A stretch of DNA of 32,404 nt, from positions 1 to 32,404 of the forward strand of contig SFHH01000010.1 of the NCBI GenBank assembly GCA_004555735.1. The letters run 5' to 3'. This document shows positions 22,336-28,730 of this stretch, piece by piece. The notes beneath the pieces were generated by a model. It did not search any database. It saw only the letters and a list, made by a program, of their open reading frames with translations, and was not told the DNA's origin. The stretch's first letter is position 1. Each line of letters starts with the position of its first letter. The translations under genes were made by a program, and so were the position numbers. Origin of the DNA: Acidaminococcus fermentans. Its GTDB lineage: Bacteria > Bacillota_C > Negativicutes > Acidaminococcales > Acidaminococcaceae.

Positions 22336-23733
22336 ATGACAATCCTTGCTTCATATGCCGTTCCCCACCCCCCCATCATCCTGCCGGAAGTGGGCCGGGG
22401 GGAAGAGCGGAAAATTGCCGCTACCACAGCTGCCTATGAGGCGGTCATGAAACAGGCGGCGGAATTCCAGCCAGATACCCTGATCATCACCAGTCCCCAT
22501 GGGGAAATGTACATGGATTACTTCCACATCGCCCCAGGCAGCGGTGCCCAGGGGGATTTCGCCCAGTTCCGGGCGCCCCAGGTGGAACTGTCCGTCCGGT
22601 ATGACCGGGATCTGGCGTCCCTGATTGATGAGGAAGCCCGGCAATCAGGGATCCCCGCCGGTTTCGGGGGAGAACGGGATCCGGCTCTGGACCACGGTAC
22701 CATGATTCCCCTGTATTTTTACCGGAAATACGGTTCCCTGGACAAGGTGAAGGTGGTCCGGATCGGCCTGTCCGGCCTGGGGCCCGATGTCCATTATCTC
22801 TTCGGCCGGTACATCCGGGAGGCCACGGAAAAGCTGGGTCGCCGGGCAGTATTCATCGCCAGCGGGGATCTGTCCCATAAGCTGAAAAAAGACGGTCCTT
22901 ACGGCTATGTTCCGGAAGGCCCCGTCTTCGACCGGCAGTGTACGGAAGCCCTGGGCCAAGGCGATTTCTTCCGGCTCCTGACCCTGGACCATTCCCTGTG
23001 CACCCGTGCCGCCGAATGCGGCCTCCGTTCCTTCTGGATCATGGCCGGGGCCTGGGACGGCACCGCTGTCCGATCCCGTCTCCTCTCCTATGAAGGCCCC
23101 TTCGGCGTGGGCTACGGGGTGGCCGCCTTCCTGCCGGGAGCACCGGATCCCGGGAGAAAATTCCTGTCCCCCCTGCTGGCCGCTGAAAAAAAGCGCCGGG
23201 AAGAGCGGATCGCCCGGGAGGATCCCTATGTGAAACTGGCCCGGCTGGCCGTGGAAACCTATGTGAAGGACCATGAAATCGCCCCGCTGCCGGCTGATCT
23301 TCCCCCGGAAATGCTCCAGACCCAGGCTGGTGCCTTCGTATCTCTCCATCTCCAGGAGCAGCTCCGAGGCTGCATCGGCACCTTCCTGCCCACCCAGGAC
23401 TGCCTGGCCCGGGAGATCCTGCTGAACGGGATCTCTGCCGCCACCCGGGATCCTCGCTTCCCCGCCGTCCAGCCGGAAGAACTGCCCTATCTGGAATACA
23501 ATGTGGATGTACTCACCACCCCGGAACCCATTTCCGGACCGGAACAGCTGGATCCCCGGAAGTATGGGGTCATCGTGAAAAGCGCCCAGGACGACCGGAG
23601 AGGCCTTCTGCTGCCCGATCTGGACGGAGTGGATACCGTAGATGACCAGATTGCCATCGCCCGTCAGAAAGGAAATATCGCGGCCACAGAGCTAGTTCAG
23701 TTGTTCCGGTTCCAGGTGGTGAGACACAGATGA
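22336..23733 (+). CDS. AmmeMemoRadiSam system protein: MEMO-like + AMMECR1-like fusion
   Basis: A 465-residue protein with two domains. The N-terminal half (about 1-265) is MEMO-like, related to extradiol dioxygenase class III B subunits: ASYAVPHPPIILPEVGRG, IITSPHGEMY, DHGTMIPLYF and IASGDLSHKLKKDGPYGY, with conserved His residues for metal. The C-terminal half (about 295-465) is AMMECR1: GAFVSLHLQEQLRGCIGTF and ATRDPRFPAVQPEELPYLEYNVDVL. This is the known fused A/B arrangement of the 'AmmeMemoRadiSam' set, whose third member follows with an ATGA overlap. The biochemical role is not established. ATG 22336 lies 8 nt after GAGAGG, and an in-frame GTG at 22327 overlaps that site and is rejected. 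Confidence 0.92.
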   Translation: MTILASYAVPHPPIILPEVGRGEERKIAATTAAYEAVMKQAAEFQPDTLIITSPHGEMYMDYFHIAPGSGAQGDFAQFRAPQVELSVRYDRDLASLIDEEARQSGIPAGFGGERDPALDHGTMIPLYFYRKYGSLDKVKVVRIGLSGLGPDVHYLFGRYIREATEKLGRRAVFIASGDLSHKLKKDGPYGYVPEGPVFDRQCTEALGQGDFFRLLTLDHSLCTRAAECGLRSFWIMAGAWDGTAVRSRLLSYEGPFGVGYGVAAFLPGAPDPGRKFLSPLLAAEKKRREERIAREDPYVKLARLAVETYVKDHEIAPLPADLPPEMLQTQAGAFVSLHLQEQLRGCIGTFLPTQDCLAREILLNGISAATRDPRFPAVQPEELPYLEYNVDVLTTPEPISGPEQLDPRKYGVIVKSAQDDRRGLLLPDLDGVDTVDDQIAIARQKGNIAATELVQLFRFQVVRHR

Positions 23734-24572
23734 CGGCCCCGGAGAAAATCCTTACCTGCTCCCTTTGCCCCCACCGCTGCCGGCTGGCCCCCGGGCAGAC
23801 CGGTTTCTGCCGGGCTCGGAGCCATCGGGAGGGGAAGATCCGCCCGGACAATTACGGTTTCCTCACCTCCCTGGCCCTGGACCCCATCGAAAAAAAGCCC
23901 CTCCGCCGGTTCCATCCCGGCAGCCAGATCCTATCCCTGGGCAGCTGGGGCTGTAATCTCCGCTGCCCCTTCTGTCAGAACGCCTCCATTTCCCAAGCCG
24001 GCCCGGAAACCGCCCGGCTCCATCTGGATCCGGAGCAGCTGATGGCCCTGGCCCTGGAATACCGGGATAAAGCCGGCAGCATCGGAGTGGCCTTCACCTA
24101 CAACGAACCCCTAGTAGGTTATGAATATGTCCGGGACTGCGCCCGGCTGCTGAAGGAAAATGGGCTCTGCACCATCCTGGTGACCAACGGGACTCTCTGC
24201 CAGGATCCTTGGGAAGCCCTGCTGCCCCTGGTGGACGCCGCCAACATCGACCTGAAAGGCTTCACTCCAGAATTCTATCAGTGGGTCCAGGGAAATCTGG
24301 AAACAGTGAAAACCAATATCCAGTTGGCGGTGGAAGCCGGCTGCCATGTGGAAGTGACCACCCTGGTGATTCCGGGGAAAAATGACGGAGAGGAAGATAT
24401 GAAAAAAGAGGCCCAATGGCTGGCCTCCCTGTCTCCGGAACTTCCTCTGCATATTACCCGGTATTTCCCCCGCTGGCACCTGGACCTGCCCCCCACCCCG
24501 GTAGAAACTGTATACCATCTGGCCGCCCTGGCCCGACAGTGGCTGAAGTACGTGTATGAGGGGAATTGCTGA
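23730..24572 (+). CDS. AmmeMemoRadiSam system radical SAM enzyme, short form
   Basis: A 280-residue radical SAM enzyme of the pyruvate-formate-lyase-activase-like group. The N-terminal Cys cluster CSLCPHRCRLAPGQTGFCRAR is typical of this subfamily. The SAM/cluster motif is GCNLRCPFCQN, followed by FTYNEPLVGYEYV, NIDLKGFTPEFY and HVEVTTLVIPGKND. The protein ends at YVYEGNC. Longer homologues continue for about 50 residues with a C-terminal CxxC-containing segment after this point, so this is a short form. It overlaps the fusion gene upstream by ATGA and ends inside a strong terminator stem. Confidence 0.92.
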   Translation: MTAPEKILTCSLCPHRCRLAPGQTGFCRARSHREGKIRPDNYGFLTSLALDPIEKKPLRRFHPGSQILSLGSWGCNLRCPFCQNASISQAGPETARLHLDPEQLMALALEYRDKAGSIGVAFTYNEPLVGYEYVRDCARLLKENGLCTILVTNGTLCQDPWEALLPLVDAANIDLKGFTPEFYQWVQGNLETVKTNIQLAVEAGCHVEVTTLVIPGKNDGEEDMKKEAQWLASLSPELPLHITRYFPRWHLDLPPTPVETVYHLAALARQWLKYVYEGNC

Positions 24573-24608
24573 AAAGGGGCTGCTGCATGTGCAGCAGCCC
24601 CTTTTCAG
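24569..24608 (+). terminator. Terminator after the AmmeMemoRadiSam genes
   Basis: A perfect 19-bp inverted repeat, 24569-24587 with 24590-24608, core AAAAGGGGCTGCTGCA, with a 2-nt apparent loop and a CTTTT 3' end. It includes the stop codon and abuts repeat element B1. Confidence 0.8.
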
Positions 24609-24808
24609 GTCTCGAGTCTCGAGTCGTGAGTCTCGGGCCTCTGGATAGAACCTGTACCATGTCCAGGTTCTTTTGAAGATACAAAACCAGAGCCGTGCTG
24701 GATATAGAAACGAATATCTTATCATGGGCGGAACAGGTTTTCCCTATTCAAAAATTTGCCTGCAAATTTCTCATTCGGCTCGAGACCCGAGACTCGAGAA
24801 TCGAGACC
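24608..24808. repeat. Heptad-arm element B1
   Basis: A 201-bp intergenic element between the AmmeMemoRadiSam terminator and a second hairpin. The left arm is tandem 7-mers TCTCGAG-TCTCGAG-TCGTGAG-TCTCGGG (from 24610). The right arm is the inverted counterpart CTCGAGA-CCCGAGA-CTCGAGA-ATCGAGA-CC (to 24808). The core has a stem GAACCTG/CAGGTTC (24648-24670) and a conserved block GTGCTGGATATAGAAACG (24695-24712). A second copy starts at 32275. The architecture is the same as in elements A1 and A2, although the sequence differs. Confidence 0.75.
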
Positions 24809-24810
24809 GA

Positions 24811-24838
24811 GGTGCTGCACAGCACGTGCAGCAGCCCC
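24811..24838. terminator. Hairpin flanking element B1 on the right
   Basis: TGCTGCAC (24813-24820) pairs with GTGCAGCA (24826-24833) with a 5-nt loop. It lies 8 nt past the stop of the basic exported protein gene on the - strand and could end that transcript. Confidence 0.45.
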
Positions 24839-24845
24839 CACTTCT

Positions 24846-25175
24846 TCACCACCTGTTTTCCTGTTCCCTCTCCTGCCGGTGTTCTCTCCGGATTTCTGCG
24901 TGTTTCTTCCTTTCCTCGGCCCGGTGCTTTCTTGCTTTGACCCGTTCTTTCCGGACTTCCTTCCGGTACTGAGCCGTCTTTTTGTGCCGCTCCAGCCTTA
25001 CCTGATGGACTTCCCGGGGCGTAGGCGGGGTAGCGGCTTCGGCCCGGCTGCTCACCAGGGCGCTGGCTCCCAGCACCAGAGTGACCCCCAGCAGGAACAG
25101 GCTAGTGATTTTTTTGAACCGGTGGATTATGGATCCATAGGGTTTTGCCATGGCATAGGTTACGATTTTCGTCAT
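24846..25175 (-). CDS. Small exported, highly charged basic protein
   Basis: 109 residues, not recognised as a named family. The hydrophobic segment SLFLLGVTLVLGASALVSSRAEA looks like a signal peptide or anchor (about 25-48, possible cleavage after AEA). The rest is almost entirely charged (VRLERHKKTAQYRKEVRKERVKARKH... EQENRW), rich in Arg, Lys, Glu and His, and should form a long charged helix. There is an AAAGGAGG site 9 nt before ATG 25175. An internal Met (MAKPYG) is an alternative start. It sits 15 bp after the PepSY-like gene, so the two are co-transcribed, next to a two-component system. Confidence 0.7.
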   Translation of the reverse strand: MTKIVTYAMAKPYGSIIHRFKKITSLFLLGVTLVLGASALVSSRAEAATPPTPREVHQVRLERHKKTAQYRKEVRKERVKARKHRAEERKKHAEIRREHRQEREQENRW

Positions 25176-25190
25176 GATGGTCGACCTCCT

Positions 25191-25970
25191 TTACCCCAGC
25201 AGCTGCTGGATGGGATTCAGTTTATGGACCCGGCCGTGGATGACCTGTCCGCTTTGGGCATCTACCAAGAACAGGTAGCCCATGCCACCTTTTTCACAGC
25301 GGGCCAGATAGACTCCCGGGAAAGCAGGAGCTGCTTTGGCCATTTCCGGACGGGACATCCCCGGCAGTTCCTGGTTCCCCTTCCGGCTTTCCTGTCCGTC
25401 ATTCTGTCCGGGCTGGCCTTCTGGCCGCTGCCCTCGTACATCCCCCTGGCCGGGACGGCCGTCCTGTCCGGACTGCCCCGGCTGACCGTACTGACCATTC
25501 TGTCCAGGCTGCCTCTGTCGGCTTGGCTCTTGCCGTTCGGATCCTTCCCGGCGGTCAGACTGTTTCTTTCTGTCTTTTCTTTCCTGTTTCTTTTCCTTCT
25601 TGCCGTCCTTCCGGTCTTCTTTCTTTTCTCCCGGTTTCCGGTCATCCAGGGTGATGCTCTGGAACGTGATGTTGGAAACATCGGTTCCCAGGGTACTGGC
25701 GATGTTTTCCTTTACCGCGTCAGTAGAAACCAGAGTGATATTCTGCTGGGCCGCCATATTCTGGAGCATCTGGGTCTTGGCCTGGGCTTCCTGTATCTTG
25801 GCCTCCGCCTTTGCCTTATGCATGGCGAATTTCCCGCCCCCTGCTGCAATAGCCAGAGCCAAGAGGCATCCAGCTCCCTTCTTCAGTCGCTGAGGAGTGA
25901 TCTGTTTTCTGCCCCAGTTTACTGCTTCCGCTAGACGTACTTTGCATTGTTCCATCTTTTCTTTTTCCAT
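25191..25970 (-). CDS. Membrane-anchored PepSY-like protein with PGQ-rich linker
   Basis: A 259-residue protein. One membrane helix lies near residues 33-48 (GAGCLLALAIAAGGGKF). It is followed by a helical segment, a PepSY-like part (AVKENIASTLGTDVSNITFQSITLDD, about 84-109), a Lys/Glu/Arg-rich stretch, and a low-complexity linker of repeated PGQ and GQ units resembling collagen-like sequence (about 150-200). It ends with a second PepSY-like strand set (PGVYLARCEKGGMGYLFLVDAQSGQVIHGRVHKLN). PepSY domains often occur in exported proteins next to two-component systems. GAGGAGGG lies 6 nt before ATG 25970. The function is unknown. The placement suggests that it is an output or sensor accessory of the adjacent kinase/regulator pair. 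Confidence 0.75.
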   Translation of the reverse strand: MEKEKMEQCKVRLAEAVNWGRKQITPQRLKKGAGCLLALAIAAGGGKFAMHKAKAEAKIQEAQAKTQMLQNMAAQQNITLVSTDAVKENIASTLGTDVSNITFQSITLDDRKPGEKKEDRKDGKKEKKQERKDRKKQSDRREGSERQEPSRQRQPGQNGQYGQPGQSGQDGRPGQGDVRGQRPEGQPGQNDGQESRKGNQELPGMSRPEMAKAAPAFPGVYLARCEKGGMGYLFLVDAQSGQVIHGRVHKLNPIQQLLG

Positions 25971-25996
25971 GTCGAACCCTCCTCAGGACTTTTGTA

Positions 25997-26039
25997 TTTT
26001 CCTTTGATGGTTCTCAGTTTACAAAGGAAAAATGAAGCG
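25997..26039 (-). promoter_or_regulatory. Probable response-regulator site upstream of the PepSY-like gene
   Basis: An inverted repeat TTTTCCTTTG (25997-26006) / CAAAGGAAAA (26022-26031) lies upstream of the PepSY-like gene. The right half continues as AAAGGAAAAATGAAGCG (26023-26039), which is close to AGAGGAAAATGAAACG at 28223-28238 in the promoter of the response regulator gene itself. Confidence 0.4.
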
Positions 26040-26054
26040 AAAATGAAAGAAAAC

Positions 26055-26088
26055 GGGAGCTTTGTGAACTATTTTTCACAAAACTCCC
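26055..26088 (-). terminator. Terminator of the two-component operon
   Basis: A 14-bp stem with one mismatch (26055-26068 with 26075-26088, arms GGGAG.TTTGTGAA) lies 13 nt past the kinase stop. On the - strand it is followed by GTTTTCTTTC, a U-rich tract. Confidence 0.75.
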
Positions 26089-26101
26089 GACAACTCCTTA
26101 A

Positions 26102-27526
26102 TTATCTTTCCTGGGAAGGCAGCCAGAGAAAGAAAGTGCTGCCTTCCCCCATCTGACTTTCCGCCCAGACCTTCCCTTTCATCAGTTTAGCGGCCGCTGC
26201 TACGAAAGAAAGTCCCAGGCCCAGGCCCATATTCTGTTTTTTATTCCGGGAAGGGTCTGCCTGGTACAGCCGGTTCCAGATTTTGTCCAGTTCTTCCGGA
26301 GGCATCCCTCTGCCATCATCCTCCACAGAAAGCCCGATTCCGTCCGATGTCTTTTGGAGATCCACAGCAATCCGGCTCCGGCTGAACTTCAGGGCATTGT
26401 CCAGATAATTGCTCAGGATCCGTGTCAGCAGCGCCTCCTCCCCCAGCACTTGGAGATCCGGCTGGACGGAGGTTTCCCACTGGAAATTCCCTGCCTGGGG
26501 CAATTTCTGGTAATCTTCCAAGGTTTCCTGGACCAGCCGACTCAGGTCCACAGGGACCAGCTCCAAATGTTTCCGGTTCCCCAGCCTAGACAGTTCCAGC
26601 AGCTGGTTGATCAGCTGGCTCATGCGCCGAGACTGCTGGAAAATATGCTGGAATTCCTCCCGGGCTTCCTCCAGATCGGCCGTATAATCCTTGCCGAATT
26701 CGCTTTCCGCCATGATCACCGCGGTGGGCGTCCGGAGTTCATGGGATACATCGGACGTGAACCGCTTCTCCCGTTCCAGCAGCTCTTCGATCTGGCCCAG
26801 CATCCAGTTGAAGGTCCGTCCCATCTGATGGATCTCATCCCGGCTGTCATCCAAAGGGATCCGCTGGGACAAGTCTCCCGTCTCTCCGATGGCCCGGGCT
26901 GCCTCACTAATAGCCTGGACCGGGGCAAAACTCCGTTTGATGATCTTGTAGCCCCCCAGAGTCACCAAGACCAGGAACAGGGGCAGGGCAATCAAAGCTC
27001 CCAGCAGCATGGCCTGGTAGTACCGGGAATACACGGTATCCGCCAAATATCCCCGGATGAACGGCCCCGGTCCCCGGAAGGTGCCGGACCGGATCTTCTG
27101 CTCATCCGGCCGCAGGGGCAGATCGAAATAATGGTATGGGACCCCATTGATGACCAGAGCCTGGGGACCCCGGCCGAACACCGGCTGCATCCCTCGGGGA
27201 GCCCCTTCCGGTTCTGTCCCTTCCAGGAGTTCTCCCCGATGGGTCTGGAGGGACAGGTACACATTGTCGTCAAAGGACCGGAACTTTCCTTTTTTTTCCG
27301 TGTACCGGTCTCCGGCTTTTTCCACCGCCTTGATCAGAGTCCGGCCGGCAGCCCGTTTTTCGTAATCCACCCCCACCTTCAGGATCACCCCGGTGAACAG
27401 CACCAGGATGATGGACAGGAACAGGGTGTACCACAGGGTGACCCGAAGGGAGACCGGCAGATTCTTCAGCCGTTTCCATCCCCGCTGCAGCCGGTGGCCC
27501 AGGGCTATCCTACACTTTAAGCACAT
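26102..27526 (-). CDS. Sensor histidine kinase (HAMP-HisKA-HATPase_c)
   Basis: A 474-residue membrane kinase. It has two membrane helices (VTLWYTLFLSIILVLFTGVIL and MLLGALIALPLFLVLVTLGG) flanking an extracytoplasmic sensor of about 120 residues, then a HAMP domain and a phosphoacceptor region with SHELRTP (His262). The ATP-binding domain has the N box YLDNALKF, G1 VEDDGRGMP and G2 GLGLGLSFV. ATG 27526 lies inside the end of the response regulator gene (17-bp overlap) with GGGGGA about 7 nt upstream. A longer frame to 27649 is regulator sequence in another frame. The ligand is unknown. Linkage to PepSY-like and polybasic exported proteins suggests envelope sensing. Confidence 0.92.
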   Translation of the reverse strand: MCLKCRIALGHRLQRGWKRLKNLPVSLRVTLWYTLFLSIILVLFTGVILKVGVDYEKRAAGRTLIKAVEKAGDRYTEKKGKFRSFDDNVYLSLQTHRGELLEGTEPEGAPRGMQPVFGRGPQALVINGVPYHYFDLPLRPDEQKIRSGTFRGPGPFIRGYLADTVYSRYYQAMLLGALIALPLFLVLVTLGGYKIIKRSFAPVQAISEAARAIGETGDLSQRIPLDDSRDEIHQMGRTFNWMLGQIEELLEREKRFTSDVSHELRTPTAVIMAESEFGKDYTADLEEAREEFQHIFQQSRRMSQLINQLLELSRLGNRKHLELVPVDLSRLVQETLEDYQKLPQAGNFQWETSVQPDLQVLGEEALLTRILSNYLDNALKFSRSRIAVDLQKTSDGIGLSVEDDGRGMPPEELDKIWNRLYQADPSRNKKQNMGLGLGLSFVAAAAKLMKGKVWAESQMGEGSTFFLWLPSQER

Positions 27527-28184
27527 AACCGGTCCCCCGTACTGTATGGAGCAGCTTCGGTTCAAAGTCTTTGTCGATTTTTTTCCGCAGGGTCTTGATG
27601 TACACATCCACCATATTGGAATAGCCTTCGTAGGAAAAATCCCAGGCATGTTCCAGGATCTGTTCCCGGGAAAGCACCGTGCCCTGGTTCCGCAGGAGAT
27701 AATCCAGCACGGAGAATTCCTTGGGAGTGAGGGAAATTTCCTGCCCGCTCCGGGTCACCTGATGGGTCCGGGTATCCAGGGTCAGGTCCGCCAGAGTCAG
27801 CTGTGTCCTTGCCGTCTGCTGGACATTGCTCCGCCGGAGCAGACTGCGGATCCGAGCCAGGAGCTCATCGAATTCAAAAGGTTTCACCAGATAGTCGTCC
27901 CCGCCGCTGTCCAATCCGGTGACTTTATCCTGGGTACTGTCCAGAGCGGTCAGGAACAGGACCGGTACCCGGCCGCCCTTTTCCCGGATTTTTTTCACCA
28001 AAGTCAGGCCATCCATTTCCGGCATCATGATATCCACGATCAGCAGATCGTATTCCGCCGCATCCAGGTAGTCCAGGGCCTCTTTCCCGTTAAAGGCGCG
28101 GTCCACCGAATAGGTTTCGATTTTCAGCCGTTTGGCGATGATCTTATTCAGCGTGGGTTCATCTTCCACCACCAGGATCTTCAT
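27510..28184 (-). CDS. OmpR-family response regulator
   Basis: A 224-residue regulator. The receiver domain (1-115) has the acidic pair Glu7/Asp8, the phosphoacceptor Asp51 in IVDIMMPEMDG, Thr in FLTAL and Lys in LVKPF. The C-terminal winged-helix domain has LTPKEFSVLDYLLRNQG, SREQIL..AW and VDVYIKTLRKKI...TVRGTGYVL. GGGAGGG lies 7 nt before ATG 28184. Its stop lies within the start of the kinase gene. It is probably autoregulated, since a motif resembling that upstream of the PepSY-like gene overlaps its -35 box. Confidence 0.95.
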   Translation of the reverse strand: MKILVVEDEPTLNKIIAKRLKIETYSVDRAFNGKEALDYLDAAEYDLLIVDIMMPEMDGLTLVKKIREKGGRVPVLFLTALDSTQDKVTGLDSGGDDYLVKPFEFDELLARIRSLLRRSNVQQTARTQLTLADLTLDTRTHQVTRSGQEISLTPKEFSVLDYLLRNQGTVLSREQILEHAWDFSYEGYSNMVDVYIKTLRKKIDKDFEPKLLHTVRGTGYVLKV

Positions 28185-28207
28185 GCAGCATCCCTCCCTA
28201 CTTATAT

Positions 28208-28236
28208 ATTTTACAGGATACCAGAGGAAAATGAAA
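28208..28236 (-). promoter_or_regulatory. Promoter of the two-component operon
   Basis: On the - strand, TTTCAT (28236-28231) and TAAAAT (28213-28208) are separated by 17 bp with an extended -10 TG. The motif AGAGGAAAATGAAACG (+ strand 28223-28238) overlaps the -35. Confidence 0.6.
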
Positions 28237-28325
28237 CGCCGGTAAAAAAAGAGAAAAGAAACTATTTTCCTTTTAAATTAGTGTTAACTAATCTATGATA
28301 TTTTTGCTATCATCCGCATTTTTCC

Positions 28326-28353
28326 TTGATTTTTTCAAAAATCAGCGTACAAT
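28326..28353 (+). promoter_or_regulatory. Rightward promoter of a candidate small RNA
   Basis: TTGATT (28326-28331) and TACAAT (28348-28353) are separated by 16 bp. A second rightward promoter-like pair, TTGCAT (28410-28415) and TAGAAT (28433-28438) with 17 bp and extended -10 TG, lies inside the candidate RNA. No rightward gene follows for 3 kb. Confidence 0.45.
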
Positions 28354-28359
28354 ATTCCA

Positions 28360-28480
28360 TGGGGAAAGAAACAGGAGTGAAAATCCGAAAGGATTTTTCA
28401 AAAAAAAGCTTGCATCCATACTGGATCTATGCTAGAATAACTCCTGTAAGTAAAGACTAACCGCATTGTCTTTATTTTTT
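28360..28480 (+). ncRNA. Candidate structured small RNA
   Basis: About 120 nt in an intergenic region with no supported gene. An outer stem ACAGGAGT (28371-28378) / ACTCCTGT (28440-28447) encloses a hairpin GAAAATCC/GGATTTTTC and a hairpin with ATCCA-TAC-TGGAT flanked by GCAT/ATGC. Then AAAGAC (28453-28458) / GTCTTT (28468-28473) with ATTTTTTT forms a small terminator. A promoter-like pair lies just upstream. It resembles no RNA family I can name. Transcription is not proven. Confidence 0.4.
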
Positions 28481-28484
28481 TCAA

Positions 28485-28516
28485 GGCTAATGGTTAGGTT
28501 TTTCTAACCATTAGCC
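28485..28516. other. Intergenic perfect hairpin
   Basis: GGCTAATGGTTAG (28485-28497) and its exact complement (28504-28516) flank a GTTTTT loop. The T tract lies 5' of it rather than 3', so it is not an ordinary terminator. Just beyond, GCTGATTGTCAT is repeated directly at 28526 and 28567. A further stem CTGGAGAAA/TTTCTCCAG lies near 28620-28653. Nothing coding was found between 28517 and 28680. Confidence 0.5.
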
Positions 28517-28680
28517 ACTCCCCTTGCTGATTGTCATTGAGGACCTTTCTTCTGAATGGTTTTCAGCTGATTGTCATACAGGGACCCCGGAATGTGTGCC
28601 CCGGCGGTTCCCCTCTCTCCTGGAGAAATCTTCACTCCTCCGGTTTCTCCAGCTCCCAACCTTTTTTATTGTCAACCTTC

Positions 28681-28730
28681 AAAACAAAACCAGCGGCAGA
28701 GAAGCGCAGCTCTGCCGCTGGTTTTGTTTT
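28681..28730 (-). terminator. Terminator of the hydratase gene
   Basis: A perfect 21-bp inverted repeat (28681-28701 with 28710-28730, core ACCAGCGGCAGAG) has an 8-nt loop and begins next to the stop codon. The distal arm on the - strand ends in GTTTTGTTTT. Confidence 0.85.
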
